From: Bacteroidia bacterium
GTDB lineage: Bacteria; Bacteroidota; Bacteroidia; NS11-12g; UBA9320
Direction: 5' to 3'
DNA: 64,000 nt
Assembly (NCBI GenBank): GCA_018402155.1
Contig: JAGYJG010000001.1
Coordinates: forward strand, 1,561,001 to 1,625,000
Part shown: piece by piece, positions 18,665-27,944 of the stretch
Numbering within the stretch: the first letter of the stretch is position 1
Layout of the letters: each line of letters opens with the position of its first letter
Translations under genes and position numbers: made by a program
Notes under the pieces: generated by a model
Told to the model about the DNA's origin: nothing
Seen by the model: the letters and a program-made list of their open reading frames with translations, nothing else
The model's database searches: none

Positions 18665-19168
18665 TTAGTACCTCTTGTCCCACACGCAAAATTCGAAAGC
18701 AAACTCATTGGCCTCACTCTGCTCGTAGCTTTGGCAATTTACTTTTTGCCACGTGTCAAAATTTGGCTCAGGAAAATAAGCATCGGCATCAGGGAATCTA
18801 GCCTCTACCTCGCTGACATACATACGATCTACCACGTCCATCGCTTGGCGATATATTTCTGCTCCGCCCAGTATAAAAATTTCTCCACATTTTTCTAATT
18901 TTTCGCCTAATTCCAATGCCTCATTAAGTGAGTGAGTCACAAAGGCTCCAGCGGCCGTATAGTTCTTATTTCGGGTGATCACAATGTTGGTCCTATTGGG
19001 CAGTGGGAACCCTATACTTTCGAAACTCTTTCGTCCGTGTATCACCACATGCTGCGCGGTAGTTTGTTTGAAAAGACGTAAATCATCTTTGATTTTCCAA
19101 AGTAAGTCATTATTTTTTCCTATGGCACTGTCTTGAGCCCGTGCTACTATGAGCGAAATTTTATTCAC
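18665..19168 (-). CDS. folA: dihydrofolate reductase
   Basis: The 167-aa enzyme reduces dihydrofolate with NADPH. The N-terminal ISLIVARAQDSAIGKNNDLLWKI, the NADPH-binding RKSFESIGFPLPNR and the IFILGGAEIYRQA motif are all present, and the length is normal. The start codon is GTG at 19168, supported by the family alignment; a near-consensus -7 box (TTACTTTG, 19175-19182) lies a few bases upstream. It is convergent with asnS. The 286-bp gap to asnS shows no gene. Confidence 0.94.
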   Translation of the reverse strand: MNKISLIVARAQDSAIGKNNDLLWKIKDDLRLFKQTTAQHVVIHGRKSFESIGFPLPNRTNIVITRNKNYTAAGAFVTHSLNEALELGEKLEKCGEIFILGGAEIYRQAMDVVDRMYVSEVEARFPDADAYFPEPNFDTWQKVNCQSYEQSEANEFAFEFCVWDKRY

Positions 19169-19582
19169 GGCTACAAAGTAACAATCAAAAAATGAAAGTC
19201 TAACAACATAATCGTCCTTGCAATCTAGATTTACACTTTCTGAAAATCACCATGAGCGACATACAAAAAAACAGTATTGATAGAGCCAGAGTATCTTAAA
19301 ACATACCAAAATTTAATATTCCTTTGAGAAACTCACCTACCGATTTTGTTCGAAACCTATTTATTCAAAAAATAATACCTGACCCCATACGAATACAACT
19401 AGTAAAGACGAAATACTGTACGCTCATAGACATATATTTCTATGGATTTGTTTCAAAAGTCTACATCCTTTAAATTTTTAAAAAAAGTCCAATCTTTTAA
19501 AACCATTTAAAAAAAATCTCACCCAAGCTATTTAAGAGCGGGTATTGATAATAGAAATATTACCCATATTCCTAAAAATATC
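19169..19582. other. intergenic region between folA and an esterase gene
   Basis: The 414-bp divergent spacer contains a 15-codon ORF (19252-19299) whose frame stays open after its TAA for another 57 codons, ending at 19471-19473. That may be a decayed gene or chance; I recognise nothing in it. The rest is AT-rich without a clear signal. Confidence 0.4.
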
Positions 19583-20230
19583 TTGATACAATTACCTTCG
19601 CAGGACATTTTGGAGCATCAACTAACTATACCACAACAAGCCTTTTACTATAGACACGGATCAGGCAAGAAACTGCTTTACGTCTTGCACGGCTATGGGC
19701 AACGTGCCAAATTTTTTATTCGGAAATTTTATGAGATGGAAAACAAAGGTTACACGATAGTGGCACCCGAAGGGTTGCATCGCTTCTATTTGGAGGGTAC
19801 TAGTGGCCGCGTGGGTGCTAGCTGGATGACAAAGGATCATAGGGAAAGCGACATTGAAAATTACCTGACATTTTTAAATACCCTACACCACGATTTGAGC
19901 TCTGAGCAAGATTGGCAAGAAATAGCAGTACTCGGATTTAGCCAAGGTGTGGCTACGGCGTTTCGTTGGCTAGCCACTAGTGATATCAAACCTACAAAAT
20001 TTTTAATATGTAGTGGAAAAGTGCCTCCAGATGTAGATCTTATTACCAAGAAAAAAATCTTTGACTCTATTGAAATGACATATTTTAGTGGGGTAAACGA
20101 CCCCTATAGGACTGAGGCCTCTGTGCAAGAATTTTATGAAGCAGTAGCCAGCAGCAAGCTTAGCATGGAGTTGGTTAATTTTGAGGGAGCACACGAAGTT
20201 TTTTTGGAGGGGGTATTTAATCGGTTGTAA
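19583..20230 (+). CDS. alpha/beta-hydrolase (phospholipase/carboxylesterase-like)
   Basis: The 215-aa cytoplasmic hydrolase has the core strand LLYVLHGYGQ at about 31-40, the nucleophile elbow GFSQG with S120, an acid residue in SGVNDPYRT at about 170, and the catalytic His in GAHEVF near 206. It is closest to the small YpfH/phospholipase-carboxylesterase-type hydrolases; the substrate is unknown. The only start that keeps the core strand is TTG 19583. The frame opens at a stop at 19508-19510 and has no ATG or GTG between, so a rare start (TTG, or ATT further up) must be used. Confidence 0.78.
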   Translation: MIQLPSQDILEHQLTIPQQAFYYRHGSGKKLLYVLHGYGQRAKFFIRKFYEMENKGYTIVAPEGLHRFYLEGTSGRVGASWMTKDHRESDIENYLTFLNTLHHDLSSEQDWQEIAVLGFSQGVATAFRWLATSDIKPTKFLICSGKVPPDVDLITKKKIFDSIEMTYFSGVNDPYRTEASVQEFYEAVASSKLSMELVNFEGAHEVFLEGVFNRL

Positions 20231-20445
20231 CATTTTTTTGCGCATTTCACGCAAAAATTTGAGTAGGAAACTCAACTTGTAGAGCAAGACTTAGTGTATT
20301 TGTTTTAAGAAATGCCCCAACTTATTGTTCTACTTTATAAAAAAAAATGAGCCACTGCTTTTGTTCTAAGTGCTAAGCTTATTTGACTAAGAGTAACAAA
20401 TATATACAGGAATTAGGCAGGGTTAGCTTTACTTAGGTATACTAT

Positions 20446-21294
20446 CTAAAATTCCTTTAGACTGAGATCCAAACTTTTTACTGAATGAGTGAGCGCACCC
20501 ACAGATATGTAATCGACACCCGTTTCGGCATAGCTACGAATGGTATCACCATTTATGCCTCCACTTGCCTCTGTTTCGGTTTTACCATTTACAAGCTGCA
20601 CAGCTTTTTTCATAAGCTCTGGTGTAAAATTGTCAAACATTATTCGGTCTACCAAACCAGTATCTAAGGCCTGTTGTACCTCCTCTAAATTTCGGGTTTC
20701 TACCTCAATTTTTAAATCCTTATTTTTAGAGTTTAGGTATTCTTTGGTGCGTCTTACCGCAGGTACTATCCCTCCAGCATAGTCATTGTGATTGTCTTTT
20801 AGCATAACCATATCCCATAAAGCAAAACGATGATTGAATCCTCCACCAACCGTAACGGCATATTTTTCAAAAGTTCGCAAACCTGGAGTTGTTTTACGAG
20901 TATCGAGCAACTTGGCATTGGTACCTTCTATTTTTTTTACTAGCTGACGGGTTACTGTAGCGATACCGCTCAAGCGCTGCATAAAATTGAGCATCAAACG
21001 CTCGGCCTGTAATATACTGTGAACATTCCCTTTTAGGATGAAAGCAATATCGCCATAGCTCACCTGTGCACCTTCATCTATCAATTGGTCAAAAACCACA
21101 GTATCATCAATGCGGTGCATAATATGTCGAGCCAAAGTCACTCCACACAAAATACCTTTGTCTTTCACAAGCAGCTTAGCTTGGCCAGGAGTTGAGGCAG
21201 GTATGGCACCTATGCTACTATGGTCTCCATCGCCTATGTCTTCTGCTATTGCTAGGTCTATGAGCTGCTCTACAAACGGGTTTTTAAAATCCAT
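20446..21294 (-). CDS. nadC: quinolinate phosphoribosyltransferase (decarboxylating)
   Basis: The 282-aa enzyme forms nicotinate mononucleotide from quinolinate and PRPP in NAD biosynthesis. Visible motifs are the N-terminal EDIGDGDHSS, ERLMLNFMQRLSGIAT, DTRKTTPGLR at about 131-140 and ASGGINGDTI near the C-terminus, in the expected order and spacing. Length is normal. It seems monocistronic, with a perfect -7 box at 21299-21306 four bases above the ATG. The 215-bp convergent gap behind it carries no gene. Confidence 0.95.
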   Translation of the reverse strand: MDFKNPFVEQLIDLAIAEDIGDGDHSSIGAIPASTPGQAKLLVKDKGILCGVTLARHIMHRIDDTVVFDQLIDEGAQVSYGDIAFILKGNVHSILQAERLMLNFMQRLSGIATVTRQLVKKIEGTNAKLLDTRKTTPGLRTFEKYAVTVGGGFNHRFALWDMVMLKDNHNDYAGGIVPAVRRTKEYLNSKNKDLKIEVETRNLEEVQQALDTGLVDRIMFDNFTPELMKKAVQLVNGKTETEASGGINGDTIRSYAETGVDYISVGALTHSVKSLDLSLKEF

Positions 21295-21298
21295 TGGT

Positions 21299-21306
21299 CA
21301 AAGGTA
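21299..21306 (-). promoter_or_regulatory. -7 box of nadC
   Basis: TACCTTTG on the minus strand ends only 4 bases before ATG 21294, which predicts a leaderless message. Confidence 0.5.
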
Positions 21307-21661
21307 ATAATTGAACAAATGTTTAAGAGAAGAATATGGCAGTTTATTTTCGAGTGGGAATAGATACTATCAAAACAATATGGTCGGTAATCCAAAATTT
21401 TGTTTCGCAAGGTTAATAATAAGTAAATCTATTTAGTGTTTACAACCCAACCCACTTATTTATATAAGTCTTAAAAGGTGGGCTACCAAGTTACTGAGTT
21501 TATTAGTAGACTAGGAAAAAATGTAGAAAATGAATGTGGTTTGAGCCTTAGCGCCTAGGTTCTAATAAAATTTATCAGAATCTTATTGAGTCAACTTAAA
21601 AAACAGCGAAAAATGAGCGTTGATTGCAAAGTCTTGAGATATTTGCAAAGAAAATAGCAAG
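21307..21661. other. intergenic region upstream of the HAD gene
   Basis: About 350 bp without a gene. A weak nested inverted repeat around 21448-21485 (CCCAC...GTGGG, ACTTA...TAAGT) is the only structure I see. Confidence 0.35.
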
Positions 21662-22351
21662 ATGCCAAAAAATATATTCTTCGATTTAGACCACACCTTA
21701 TGGGATTTTGATGCCAATGCAGAAGAAACCTTGCGTGAGCTATACCACACCTATTCCGTGCGGTACTTATCGCACAGAAGTGAGCAAGATTTTCTAACCA
21801 TCTATGTCAAAAAAAATGAGGAAATGTGGGGGCTATATCGTCAAAATAAGATAACCAAAGAGGTTTTGCGAAGTAAGCGATTTATAGACACATTTAGAGA
21901 GATGGAGGTAGACGAGGCAGATATTCCGCATAATATTTGGGAAAAATACCTTGAAATATGCCCTACCAAAACCATTCTCATACCTGGAGCTAGAGAGCTA
22001 TTAGACTATCTTGCTGGTTCCTACGATTTACACCTTATCACCAATGGATTTGCCGAAGTTCAACGGCGAAAACTTGCCCATTCTGACCTTGCCAAATACT
22101 TCAAGTCTCTCACTATAAGCGAAGAGGTTGGCGAACAAAAACCTCACCCTTTGGTGTTTGAAACTGCCCTAAAAAATGCAAAAAGTAAAGCTAAAACAAG
22201 TCACTATGTAGGCGACAATCTAGAAGCTGACATAAAAGGTGCAATTGCAAGCGGTTGGTATGCCTATTGGTATGCTGCAGACCATACTGATTTTTCGCAC
22301 CAGAAATGCACTGCAATAAAACACTTGAGTGAGTTGAAAGCTATTTTTTAA
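21662..22351 (+). CDS. HAD hydrolase, YjjG-like noncanonical 5'-nucleotidase
   Basis: The 229-aa protein is a HAD-superfamily phosphatase. Motif I is FFDLDHTLWDFD with nucleophile D8 and acid D10, motif II the ITNGFAEVQ stretch at about 125, motif III the Lys in EQKPHP at about 161, and motif IV GDNLEADIKGA near 182. The cap sequence and the DHTLWDFDANAEE start match the YjjG/YfnB group, which dephosphorylates nucleotides including noncanonical pyrimidines. Its stop overlaps the end of the convergent membrane-protein gene by 4 bp. Confidence 0.85.
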   Translation: MPKNIFFDLDHTLWDFDANAEETLRELYHTYSVRYLSHRSEQDFLTIYVKKNEEMWGLYRQNKITKEVLRSKRFIDTFREMEVDEADIPHNIWEKYLEICPTKTILIPGARELLDYLAGSYDLHLITNGFAEVQRRKLAHSDLAKYFKSLTISEEVGEQKPHPLVFETALKNAKSKAKTSHYVGDNLEADIKGAIASGWYAYWYAADHTDFSHQKCTAIKHLSELKAIF

Positions 22352-23628
22352 ATTGAAAAGAGGCTAGCATACTCTTTCCAGTCCCAAAGGCCGTCACCAT
22401 ACCAACAGCCGTCAAAATTCCACTGTAAAATAAATAGATATACAAAAAAAATACTGCCCAAAATAGCTGCCACTAGCACTGCCTTCGGACTCCATTGTTT
22501 TATAGCAAAAGCTACCGGAATACTAAAAAATAATAGAAACTCGGTGTAGCCTCTGTTGCCAAAACCGCACCCTAGCTGGGGAGTCCACCAGGCAGCGTAA
22601 ATTAGGCTAATGGATATAAACAGAACTGGAAAATACAGCAGTTTTTTTTCTTTTGGGGCGTACCATATCGCAGCCAAAACAGCAAGTAGTAAAGTAGGAG
22701 CATACAATAAAGCCCCGTTACCCGGAGCAAACCACAGTTCAAAGAGTTTGATATTATTCCAATTTGAAAATGATTCGCTTTCGTATCCGCTCACACCAAA
22801 AGAACCATATGCATACGTATTATACATTAATTGCAACACGAGCGGGATACTACCAACAACGATACCTACTCCACATCCTTTTATCCACGTAGCAATTGGT
22901 ATATTTTTCCAGTGATAAAAATAACTATGTAGCAAATAGATCAATACAACAGCCAAAAAAAGCGCATTGATGTGGCGTGCACTGATAGCCACTAGAAGTG
23001 TAGCAACAGCCTTTGCAACGGTCTGCCAACGAGTATCTCCGTACACCAGTTTATGTACAAAATACAAGAATAGTGAAAAACAAAAAAAGGAATACCCATG
23101 AGACATTGCTCCATCTCGGGTGGTATAATACAGTAAATTAGTGCATCCGTACACAAGTAATAATAGGAGATAAGCTCTCGGCCTATTGAGTTTCCAGTAT
23201 CGGGTTGCTAAGATAAATAAAAGCAACAAACCCAAAATTATATAAACAGCAGAAGACCAATTAGTAGCCAAAAATTGATTTTCGGTGTAGCCCAAATACT
23301 CGGTTTTACCTTGTAGAGCGTCTAATGCAGCAGCTGCAACAAAAAAAGGAGCGTGTAGCATTGCCACACCTATGGGATATTTGGTTATTATTTTTTTTCC
23401 TTCTACTCTAAACCCTTGCCCTGTTTTGAAACCTATGCTATCTGGCATCTGCTCTCCATTCATAGCGTAATAAAAGAATGCAGGCAAGTATACGTGGTAT
23501 CCGGCTTTATCAGCAAACAGTTGAGAATGATATTCGAAACGAGGGTGACGACTGTGTCTATTGAGCGAGACGAAGAGCGTAAACCCGAATAAAAGTAAGA
23601 AGATAATTTTGTCTGCCTGTTTCATCAA
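22348..23628 (-). CDS. multi-spanning membrane protein, GT-C glycosyltransferase-like
   Basis: The 426-aa protein has about 10-11 transmembrane helices with a first extracytoplasmic loop rich in charged and aromatic residues (about 30-85), an arrangement like GT-C glycosyltransferases of the PMT/ArnT type. An acidic DKAGYH motif in that loop is a candidate catalytic site, though the canonical motif is not certain. It probably transfers sugars from a lipid carrier. The gene follows obg by 13 bp and probably shares its transcript. Function is inferred from topology only. Confidence 0.6.
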   Translation of the reverse strand: MMKQADKIIFLLLFGFTLFVSLNRHSRHPRFEYHSQLFADKAGYHVYLPAFFYYAMNGEQMPDSIGFKTGQGFRVEGKKIITKYPIGVAMLHAPFFVAAAALDALQGKTEYLGYTENQFLATNWSSAVYIILGLLLLFILATRYWKLNRPRAYLLLLLVYGCTNLLYYTTRDGAMSHGYSFFCFSLFLYFVHKLVYGDTRWQTVAKAVATLLVAISARHINALFLAVVLIYLLHSYFYHWKNIPIATWIKGCGVGIVVGSIPLVLQLMYNTYAYGSFGVSGYESESFSNWNNIKLFELWFAPGNGALLYAPTLLLAVLAAIWYAPKEKKLLYFPVLFISISLIYAAWWTPQLGCGFGNRGYTEFLLFFSIPVAFAIKQWSPKAVLVAAILGSIFFVYLFILQWNFDGCWYGDGLWDWKEYASLFSI

Positions 23629-23641
23629 CTCACAAAAAAAA

Positions 23642-24634
23642 TTAGTCTTGCATCATTGCCCACAGTTTGTCTTTTAGCATTGCTATTCCTTTGCCAGTCA
23701 CGGCAGATATGAACACCACATCGCAATCTACGTCAATATCTTTGCGTAGAGCTTCTTCGAGCTCGGCATCTAGCATATCGGTTTTGGTAATAGCTAGTAT
23801 ACGCTGTTTATACATTAATTCTTCGTTAAACTTTTTTAACTCATTGAGCAGGGTTTTGTATTCACCGTTGATATCGCTACTATCTGCGGGTATCATAAAA
23901 AGCAGGGCTGCATTGCGTTCTATGTGCCTGAGAAAGCGGTGACCTAGGCCTTTACCTTCACTAGCTCCTTCTATAATTCCGGGAATATCTGCCATTACAA
24001 AGGATTTATATTCGCGATATTTTACTATGCCCAAATTTGGAGTAAGAGTTGTAAAAGCATAATCAGCTATTTCGGGTTTTGCAGCAGTAACTACGCTGAG
24101 TAAGGTAGATTTTCCGGCATTGGGGAGCCCCACAAGACCGACGTCAGCTAGTACTTTCAGTTCTAGTACAAACCATTGCTCTCGACCAGGCTGTCCGGGT
24201 TGGGCATAGCGAGGAGTCTGGTTGGTTGCACTTTTAAAATTAGCATTTCCTAGACCACCCTTACCTCCTTTTAGTAGTACAAGTTCTTGTCCATCTTCGG
24301 TTATTTCACCGAGAACTTCCAATGTTTCGGGGTCTTTGGCTACGGTACCTAGCGGCACTTCTACTATTTGGTTTTTACCGCTTTTGCCCGTTTGATGTTT
24401 TTTCTTACCAGGCGCTCCGTGTTCACAGTATACGTGCCTTTTAAATTTAAGATGCATTAGGGTCCATAGTTGGGCATTTCCTCTTAGAATGATGGATCCT
24501 CCACTCCCACCGTCTCCACCATCTGGTCCTCCTTTAGCATTCAGATTGTCACGAAAATAGCTATGGCTACCTGCGCCACCGTTACCACTTTTTCCGCAAA
24601 TTTTTACGTAGTCTATAAAATTTTGATTACTCAT
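23642..24634 (-). CDS. obg: Obg/CgtA GTPase
   Basis: The 330-aa GTPase takes part in 50S assembly and stress control. The glycine-rich Obg fold covers residues 1-158 ([22 protein letters not shown]), and the G domain follows with G1 [11 protein letters not shown] at about 166-176, G3 DIPGIIEGA and G4 TKTD. The C-terminal OCT domain is absent, as is usual for Bacteroidota. It lies 45 bp behind adk and heads towards the GT-C-like gene, so the three form an operon. Confidence 0.95.
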   Translation of the reverse strand: MSNQNFIDYVKICGKSGNGGAGSHSYFRDNLNAKGGPDGGDGGSGGSIILRGNAQLWTLMHLKFKRHVYCEHGAPGKKKHQTGKSGKNQIVEVPLGTVAKDPETLEVLGEITEDGQELVLLKGGKGGLGNANFKSATNQTPRYAQPGQPGREQWFVLELKVLADVGLVGLPNAGKSTLLSVVTAAKPEIADYAFTTLTPNLGIVKYREYKSFVMADIPGIIEGASEGKGLGHRFLRHIERNAALLFMIPADSSDINGEYKTLLNELKKFNEELMYKQRILAITKTDMLDAELEEALRKDIDVDCDVVFISAVTGKGIAMLKDKLWAMMQD

Positions 24635-24679
24635 TTTTGTTCGTTTTGTGGTGCGGTTTCGGGCAGTGAATCGGCCAAA

Positions 24680-25261
24680 TTATGCTGGCAATTTAGCCTC
24701 TATAGCAAGGCAGATTCGTTCAAAAATATCATCAATAGTTCCCATACCATGAACGCCCATGTACTTATTTTGGTCTGAGTAAAAATGAGCTAGCGGTGAA
24801 GTTTCTTGTTGATATACTTTAAATCTATTTCGGATCGTGTCTTCGTTTTGGTCATCTACTCTACCGCTGGTTTTTCCGCGTTCTAAGAGTCTTTTCACGA
24901 GTTCATTTTCGTCTACCTCTAGGGCAATCATAGTAGTTACAGTGGCTTTCATTTTTTGTAGTACAGCATCTAGATTTTGGCCTTGAGCTATAGTACGTGG
25001 GTATCCGTCAAAGATAAACCCTTTATCATTGGCACTGCGTGAGATAAAATCTGCGACCATATTGTTAGTTACTTCATCTGGCACAAGCTCCCCTTTATCA
25101 ATATAAGCCTTGGCAAGAATCCCGAGGTCGGTTTCATTTTTTATATTATATCTAAACACATCACCCGTAGAGAGGTGGGTGAGTCCATATTTTTCAATTA
25201 TTTTAGCACTTTGGGTGCCTTTTCCAGCCCCTGGAGGGCCAAAGAGAATGATATTGAGCAT
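24680..25261 (-). CDS. adk: adenylate kinase
   Basis: The 193-aa enzyme interconverts ATP+AMP and 2 ADP. Visible are the P-loop FGPPGAGKGTQ, the AMP-binding STGDVFR and FDGYPRT motifs, and the LID-region RGKTSGRVDDQ of the short form without the zinc LID insertion. The start is ATG 25261 (MLNIILFG); the earlier ATG at 25282 falls inside the perfect -7 box (25282-25289) and is rejected. It is the first gene of an operon with obg and a GT-C-like protein. Confidence 0.96.
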   Translation of the reverse strand: MLNIILFGPPGAGKGTQSAKIIEKYGLTHLSTGDVFRYNIKNETDLGILAKAYIDKGELVPDEVTNNMVADFISRSANDKGFIFDGYPRTIAQGQNLDAVLQKMKATVTTMIALEVDENELVKRLLERGKTSGRVDDQNEDTIRNRFKVYQQETSPLAHFYSDQNKYMGVHGMGTIDDIFERICLAIEAKLPA

Positions 25262-25281
25262 TGTAGGTTTAAAATAAGACA

Positions 25282-25289
25282 CAAAAGTA
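25282..25289 (-). promoter_or_regulatory. -7 box of the adk-obg operon
   Basis: TACTTTTG on the minus strand lies 20 bases before ATG 25261 and excludes the longer start. Confidence 0.5.
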
Positions 25290-25315
25290 ACTGAATATGA
25301 CGTTTAAAGGGTGTA

Positions 25316-26791
25316 TTACTTGCGAAAAATAGTAAGCACCCAGTTTCTAGTTTTCGACCAAAGGTCAGTAGCTTCCGGAGAGATATTAAATTTCAAGGTT
25401 ATAAAAGTAAACAAAGTGAACAACAAAAAAGACCTAGCAATGATACTCAAAAATGGATTGTCAATTACCGGCATATATAACCCAATCGTATAGACAATTA
25501 TTGAAAGTATAGCAATATATAATTGTTGAATATTGAATGGATGAACCCTAAATTTGAGGTAAATAAAAACAGTTTTAAATATATTATAAAAAACTATTGA
25601 CATAAACGTAGCCATTGCAGCACCCGTAATATCATAATGCGGTATGAGTATTAAATTAGCTAAAATATTAAATAAGGCAAGTGCAAATAATGAATAAAGG
25701 TTGAATCTAAAATACCTAGAATATGAAATAATCAGTTCATTTATGCTAGTTAGCATGTCAAATAACTTCGCCAAACCTAAAATTAATACTACTATTTTCC
25801 CACTTTTATATTTTGTTCCATTTGGTATAAGCTCAAAAATGGAGTCTATACTACCCCAAAGTAATACCATAATTAAGCTCCCAAATAAAAATAGATTAAG
25901 CCCTGCTTTTTTGTAAATACCCTCGACCCTCTTTAGGTCATTTTCCCTTATAGCTTTGACTATTATAGGGCCAGAGACCGCAAGGACTCCTGCAACAGGG
26001 ATCATTAGCAGATTGGAGGCGTTTAACGCAATGGTATAAACACCTGTTCTTGAAAAATTTAGAATATCTGAAATCATGAAGATATCAATCTTATTAGCAA
26101 GGCCACTACCTAGAGTCCCTAACAAGCCAAAACCTGAATACACAAAAATACGGCGAAGTCTTTTCCTTTTAAAAAAAGAGAAATCATATGAAATTTTAAA
26201 ATTTCCAGTACGATATAGATAGATAATAATGAATATAGAACTACTTAAATATGCTAAAAACAGAAATCTTAGTAGCGCATTAAAATCAAAAAAATCAAAA
26301 AAATAAGCTACTCCAAGAATAGCAATAAAGATTTTAATATATAGATTTTTGAAGAGTGACGGTATCGAAACTAGACCAAAGTTTGAGGAATAGCTATAAC
26401 CCAGAGACCCAAAAACAATAGCTGAAGTTATACCGAAAATGAGATAGATATTACTTGATATATTAATTGATAAATACTGCTTGAGGCAAAATAAACTTAT
26501 TGCCAAAATAGACAAACCGATTAACAGCACTAAAATTGCAAACGTAAGTATCCCATTATTTTTGTTGTCTGCAGTTTTAAACTCAGGGAAAAACCTAATT
26601 AAAACATTAAAGAACCCAAGACTAGCAAAACTAGCCAGCAGAATCGCAATTTCCTGAATATATCTTAGTTGACCGATCTCACTTTCGGAAAAAAATAGGG
26701 TAAAAAGAAAAAACGTATTTATTATTCCAATAAATGCGCCGACATAATTAACTAAGCCCGCTTTTAGAGATTGTCTTTGAATTAGACCCAC
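25316..26791 (-). CDS. oligosaccharide flippase (Wzx-like)
   Basis: The 491-aa protein of the MOP superfamily has 12-14 transmembrane helices evenly spread over its length. The N-terminal pattern VNYVGAFIGIINTFFLF with the following EIGQLRYIQEIA loop is typical of lipid-linked polysaccharide exporters. It probably moves undecaprenyl-linked glycan units across the inner membrane. It is the last gene of the minus-strand glycan run with the FkbM methyltransferase and the rhamnosyltransferase-like gene, and it lies 27 bp ahead of the adk promoter. Confidence 0.82.
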   Translation of the reverse strand: MGLIQRQSLKAGLVNYVGAFIGIINTFFLFTLFFSESEIGQLRYIQEIAILLASFASLGFFNVLIRFFPEFKTADNKNNGILTFAILVLLIGLSILAISLFCLKQYLSINISSNIYLIFGITSAIVFGSLGYSYSSNFGLVSIPSLFKNLYIKIFIAILGVAYFFDFFDFNALLRFLFLAYLSSSIFIIIYLYRTGNFKISYDFSFFKRKRLRRIFVYSGFGLLGTLGSGLANKIDIFMISDILNFSRTGVYTIALNASNLLMIPVAGVLAVSGPIIVKAIRENDLKRVEGIYKKAGLNLFLFGSLIMVLLWGSIDSIFELIPNGTKYKSGKIVVLILGLAKLFDMLTSINELIISYSRYFRFNLYSLFALALFNILANLILIPHYDITGAAMATFMSIVFYNIFKTVFIYLKFRVHPFNIQQLYIAILSIIVYTIGLYMPVIDNPFLSIIARSFLLFTLFTFITLKFNISPEATDLWSKTRNWVLTIFRK

Positions 26792-26880
26792 TTTTTTAAA
26801 TATTCGTTGAGAAACGTTTTACTTTTCATACTACCAAGGCCCAAAATCGATGCATTATATCTATTTCCTAAATTCCTCAT

Positions 26881-27942
26881 TTACAAAACACTTACCTTAT
26901 CTAGAACTTCATTAGGATATGCCAATAATATAATCTCAGAATGACAATTATTATCTCTAGTATCTGATGTCATTTTACGAATACAAAAGGAGTATTGATC
27001 TAACTCTTTTTCCAAAAATGGCTTAATCTCAAAAAATTCAATCGGATTATGATATATCGCAATAGACATTATTGGTCTAAACTCTTTTATAGCATTTAAC
27101 CCACCTTTAATAAAATGCATTGCATAACCTTCAATATCTACTTTAATAAATTTTGGACGAATTTCATAATCGCGTACAACCTGATCAAATGTACTTTGTC
27201 GTATCATTATCTCATCGTACTTACCTCTTTCACGCATCAATGAGAATCCAGCTGAGCCAGTGTCCGGTAATTTAATATCTGGGAGATTTTCTTTGTCGCT
27301 AATTGCCACATTTATCAACTCATACTTACTTTCTGATAATCTTTCTGCTGCTATATTTTTCTGATAGTCAGCAATACTCTTCTTAGAAATTTCAATGGAA
27401 TAGATTTTTTTGTAATTGTATTTTTGTAATGCAATTGCAGAATCTCCTACATACGCTCCAATATCCACAAAATCTGTATCTTTAATATACTTTTTCGCAG
27501 CTGCACCCATTAGTAAAAGACCGTGGTAAAAGTAGAACACCGACTGAGTAATGTACTTTTTATCCAATTTATACATCTTTTCTTGGCCATTCAAAAAACG
27601 CTGCATTCTGATTTTATTGACTTCTTCCTCTACCTCCAAAAGACCCCCAACAATCTCAAGATTCGAATCTATAGGCTTTTTGCAACTTTCATCAGGATAG
27701 AATAGCATCCTATTGGTTACCACACTTACAACCCTCTCAGATTCCTCATCCAGGCCTTTTACCAAAGATGTTTTAAGTTCTTCTAAATTCCTGTCATTTA
27801 TGTAAGATTTAAAACTATCCCCTAAACTATCAGTAATGTATATGTAAAAGGGCCTATAATTTTTCAAAAATATATTTTGAATCCCTGTCAGAAAAAAATA
27901 TACTGAAGGTATTTTGTATCTTAAATATTTACCAATTAACAC
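26881..27942 (-). CDS. FkbM family SAM-dependent methyltransferase
   Basis: The 353-aa protein has an N-terminal extension of about 150 residues and a C-terminal Rossmann methyltransferase domain. SAM motif I is FVDIGAYVGDSA at about 158-169, and the FkbM signature KVDIEGYAMHFIKGG is near 267-281, followed by PIMSIAIYHNP. FkbM enzymes O-methylate sugars and polyketides; in this place a surface-glycan sugar is the likely substrate. It starts 2 bp after the rhamnosyltransferase-like gene stops, so the two are co-transcribed. Confidence 0.83.
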   Translation of the reverse strand: MLIGKYLRYKIPSVYFFLTGIQNIFLKNYRPFYIYITDSLGDSFKSYINDRNLEELKTSLVKGLDEESERVVSVVTNRMLFYPDESCKKPIDSNLEIVGGLLEVEEEVNKIRMQRFLNGQEKMYKLDKKYITQSVFYFYHGLLLMGAAAKKYIKDTDFVDIGAYVGDSAIALQKYNYKKIYSIEISKKSIADYQKNIAAERLSESKYELINVAISDKENLPDIKLPDTGSAGFSLMRERGKYDEIMIRQSTFDQVVRDYEIRPKFIKVDIEGYAMHFIKGGLNAIKEFRPIMSIAIYHNPIEFFEIKPFLEKELDQYSFCIRKMTSDTRDNNCHSEIILLAYPNEVLDKVSVL

Positions 27943-27944
27943 GA

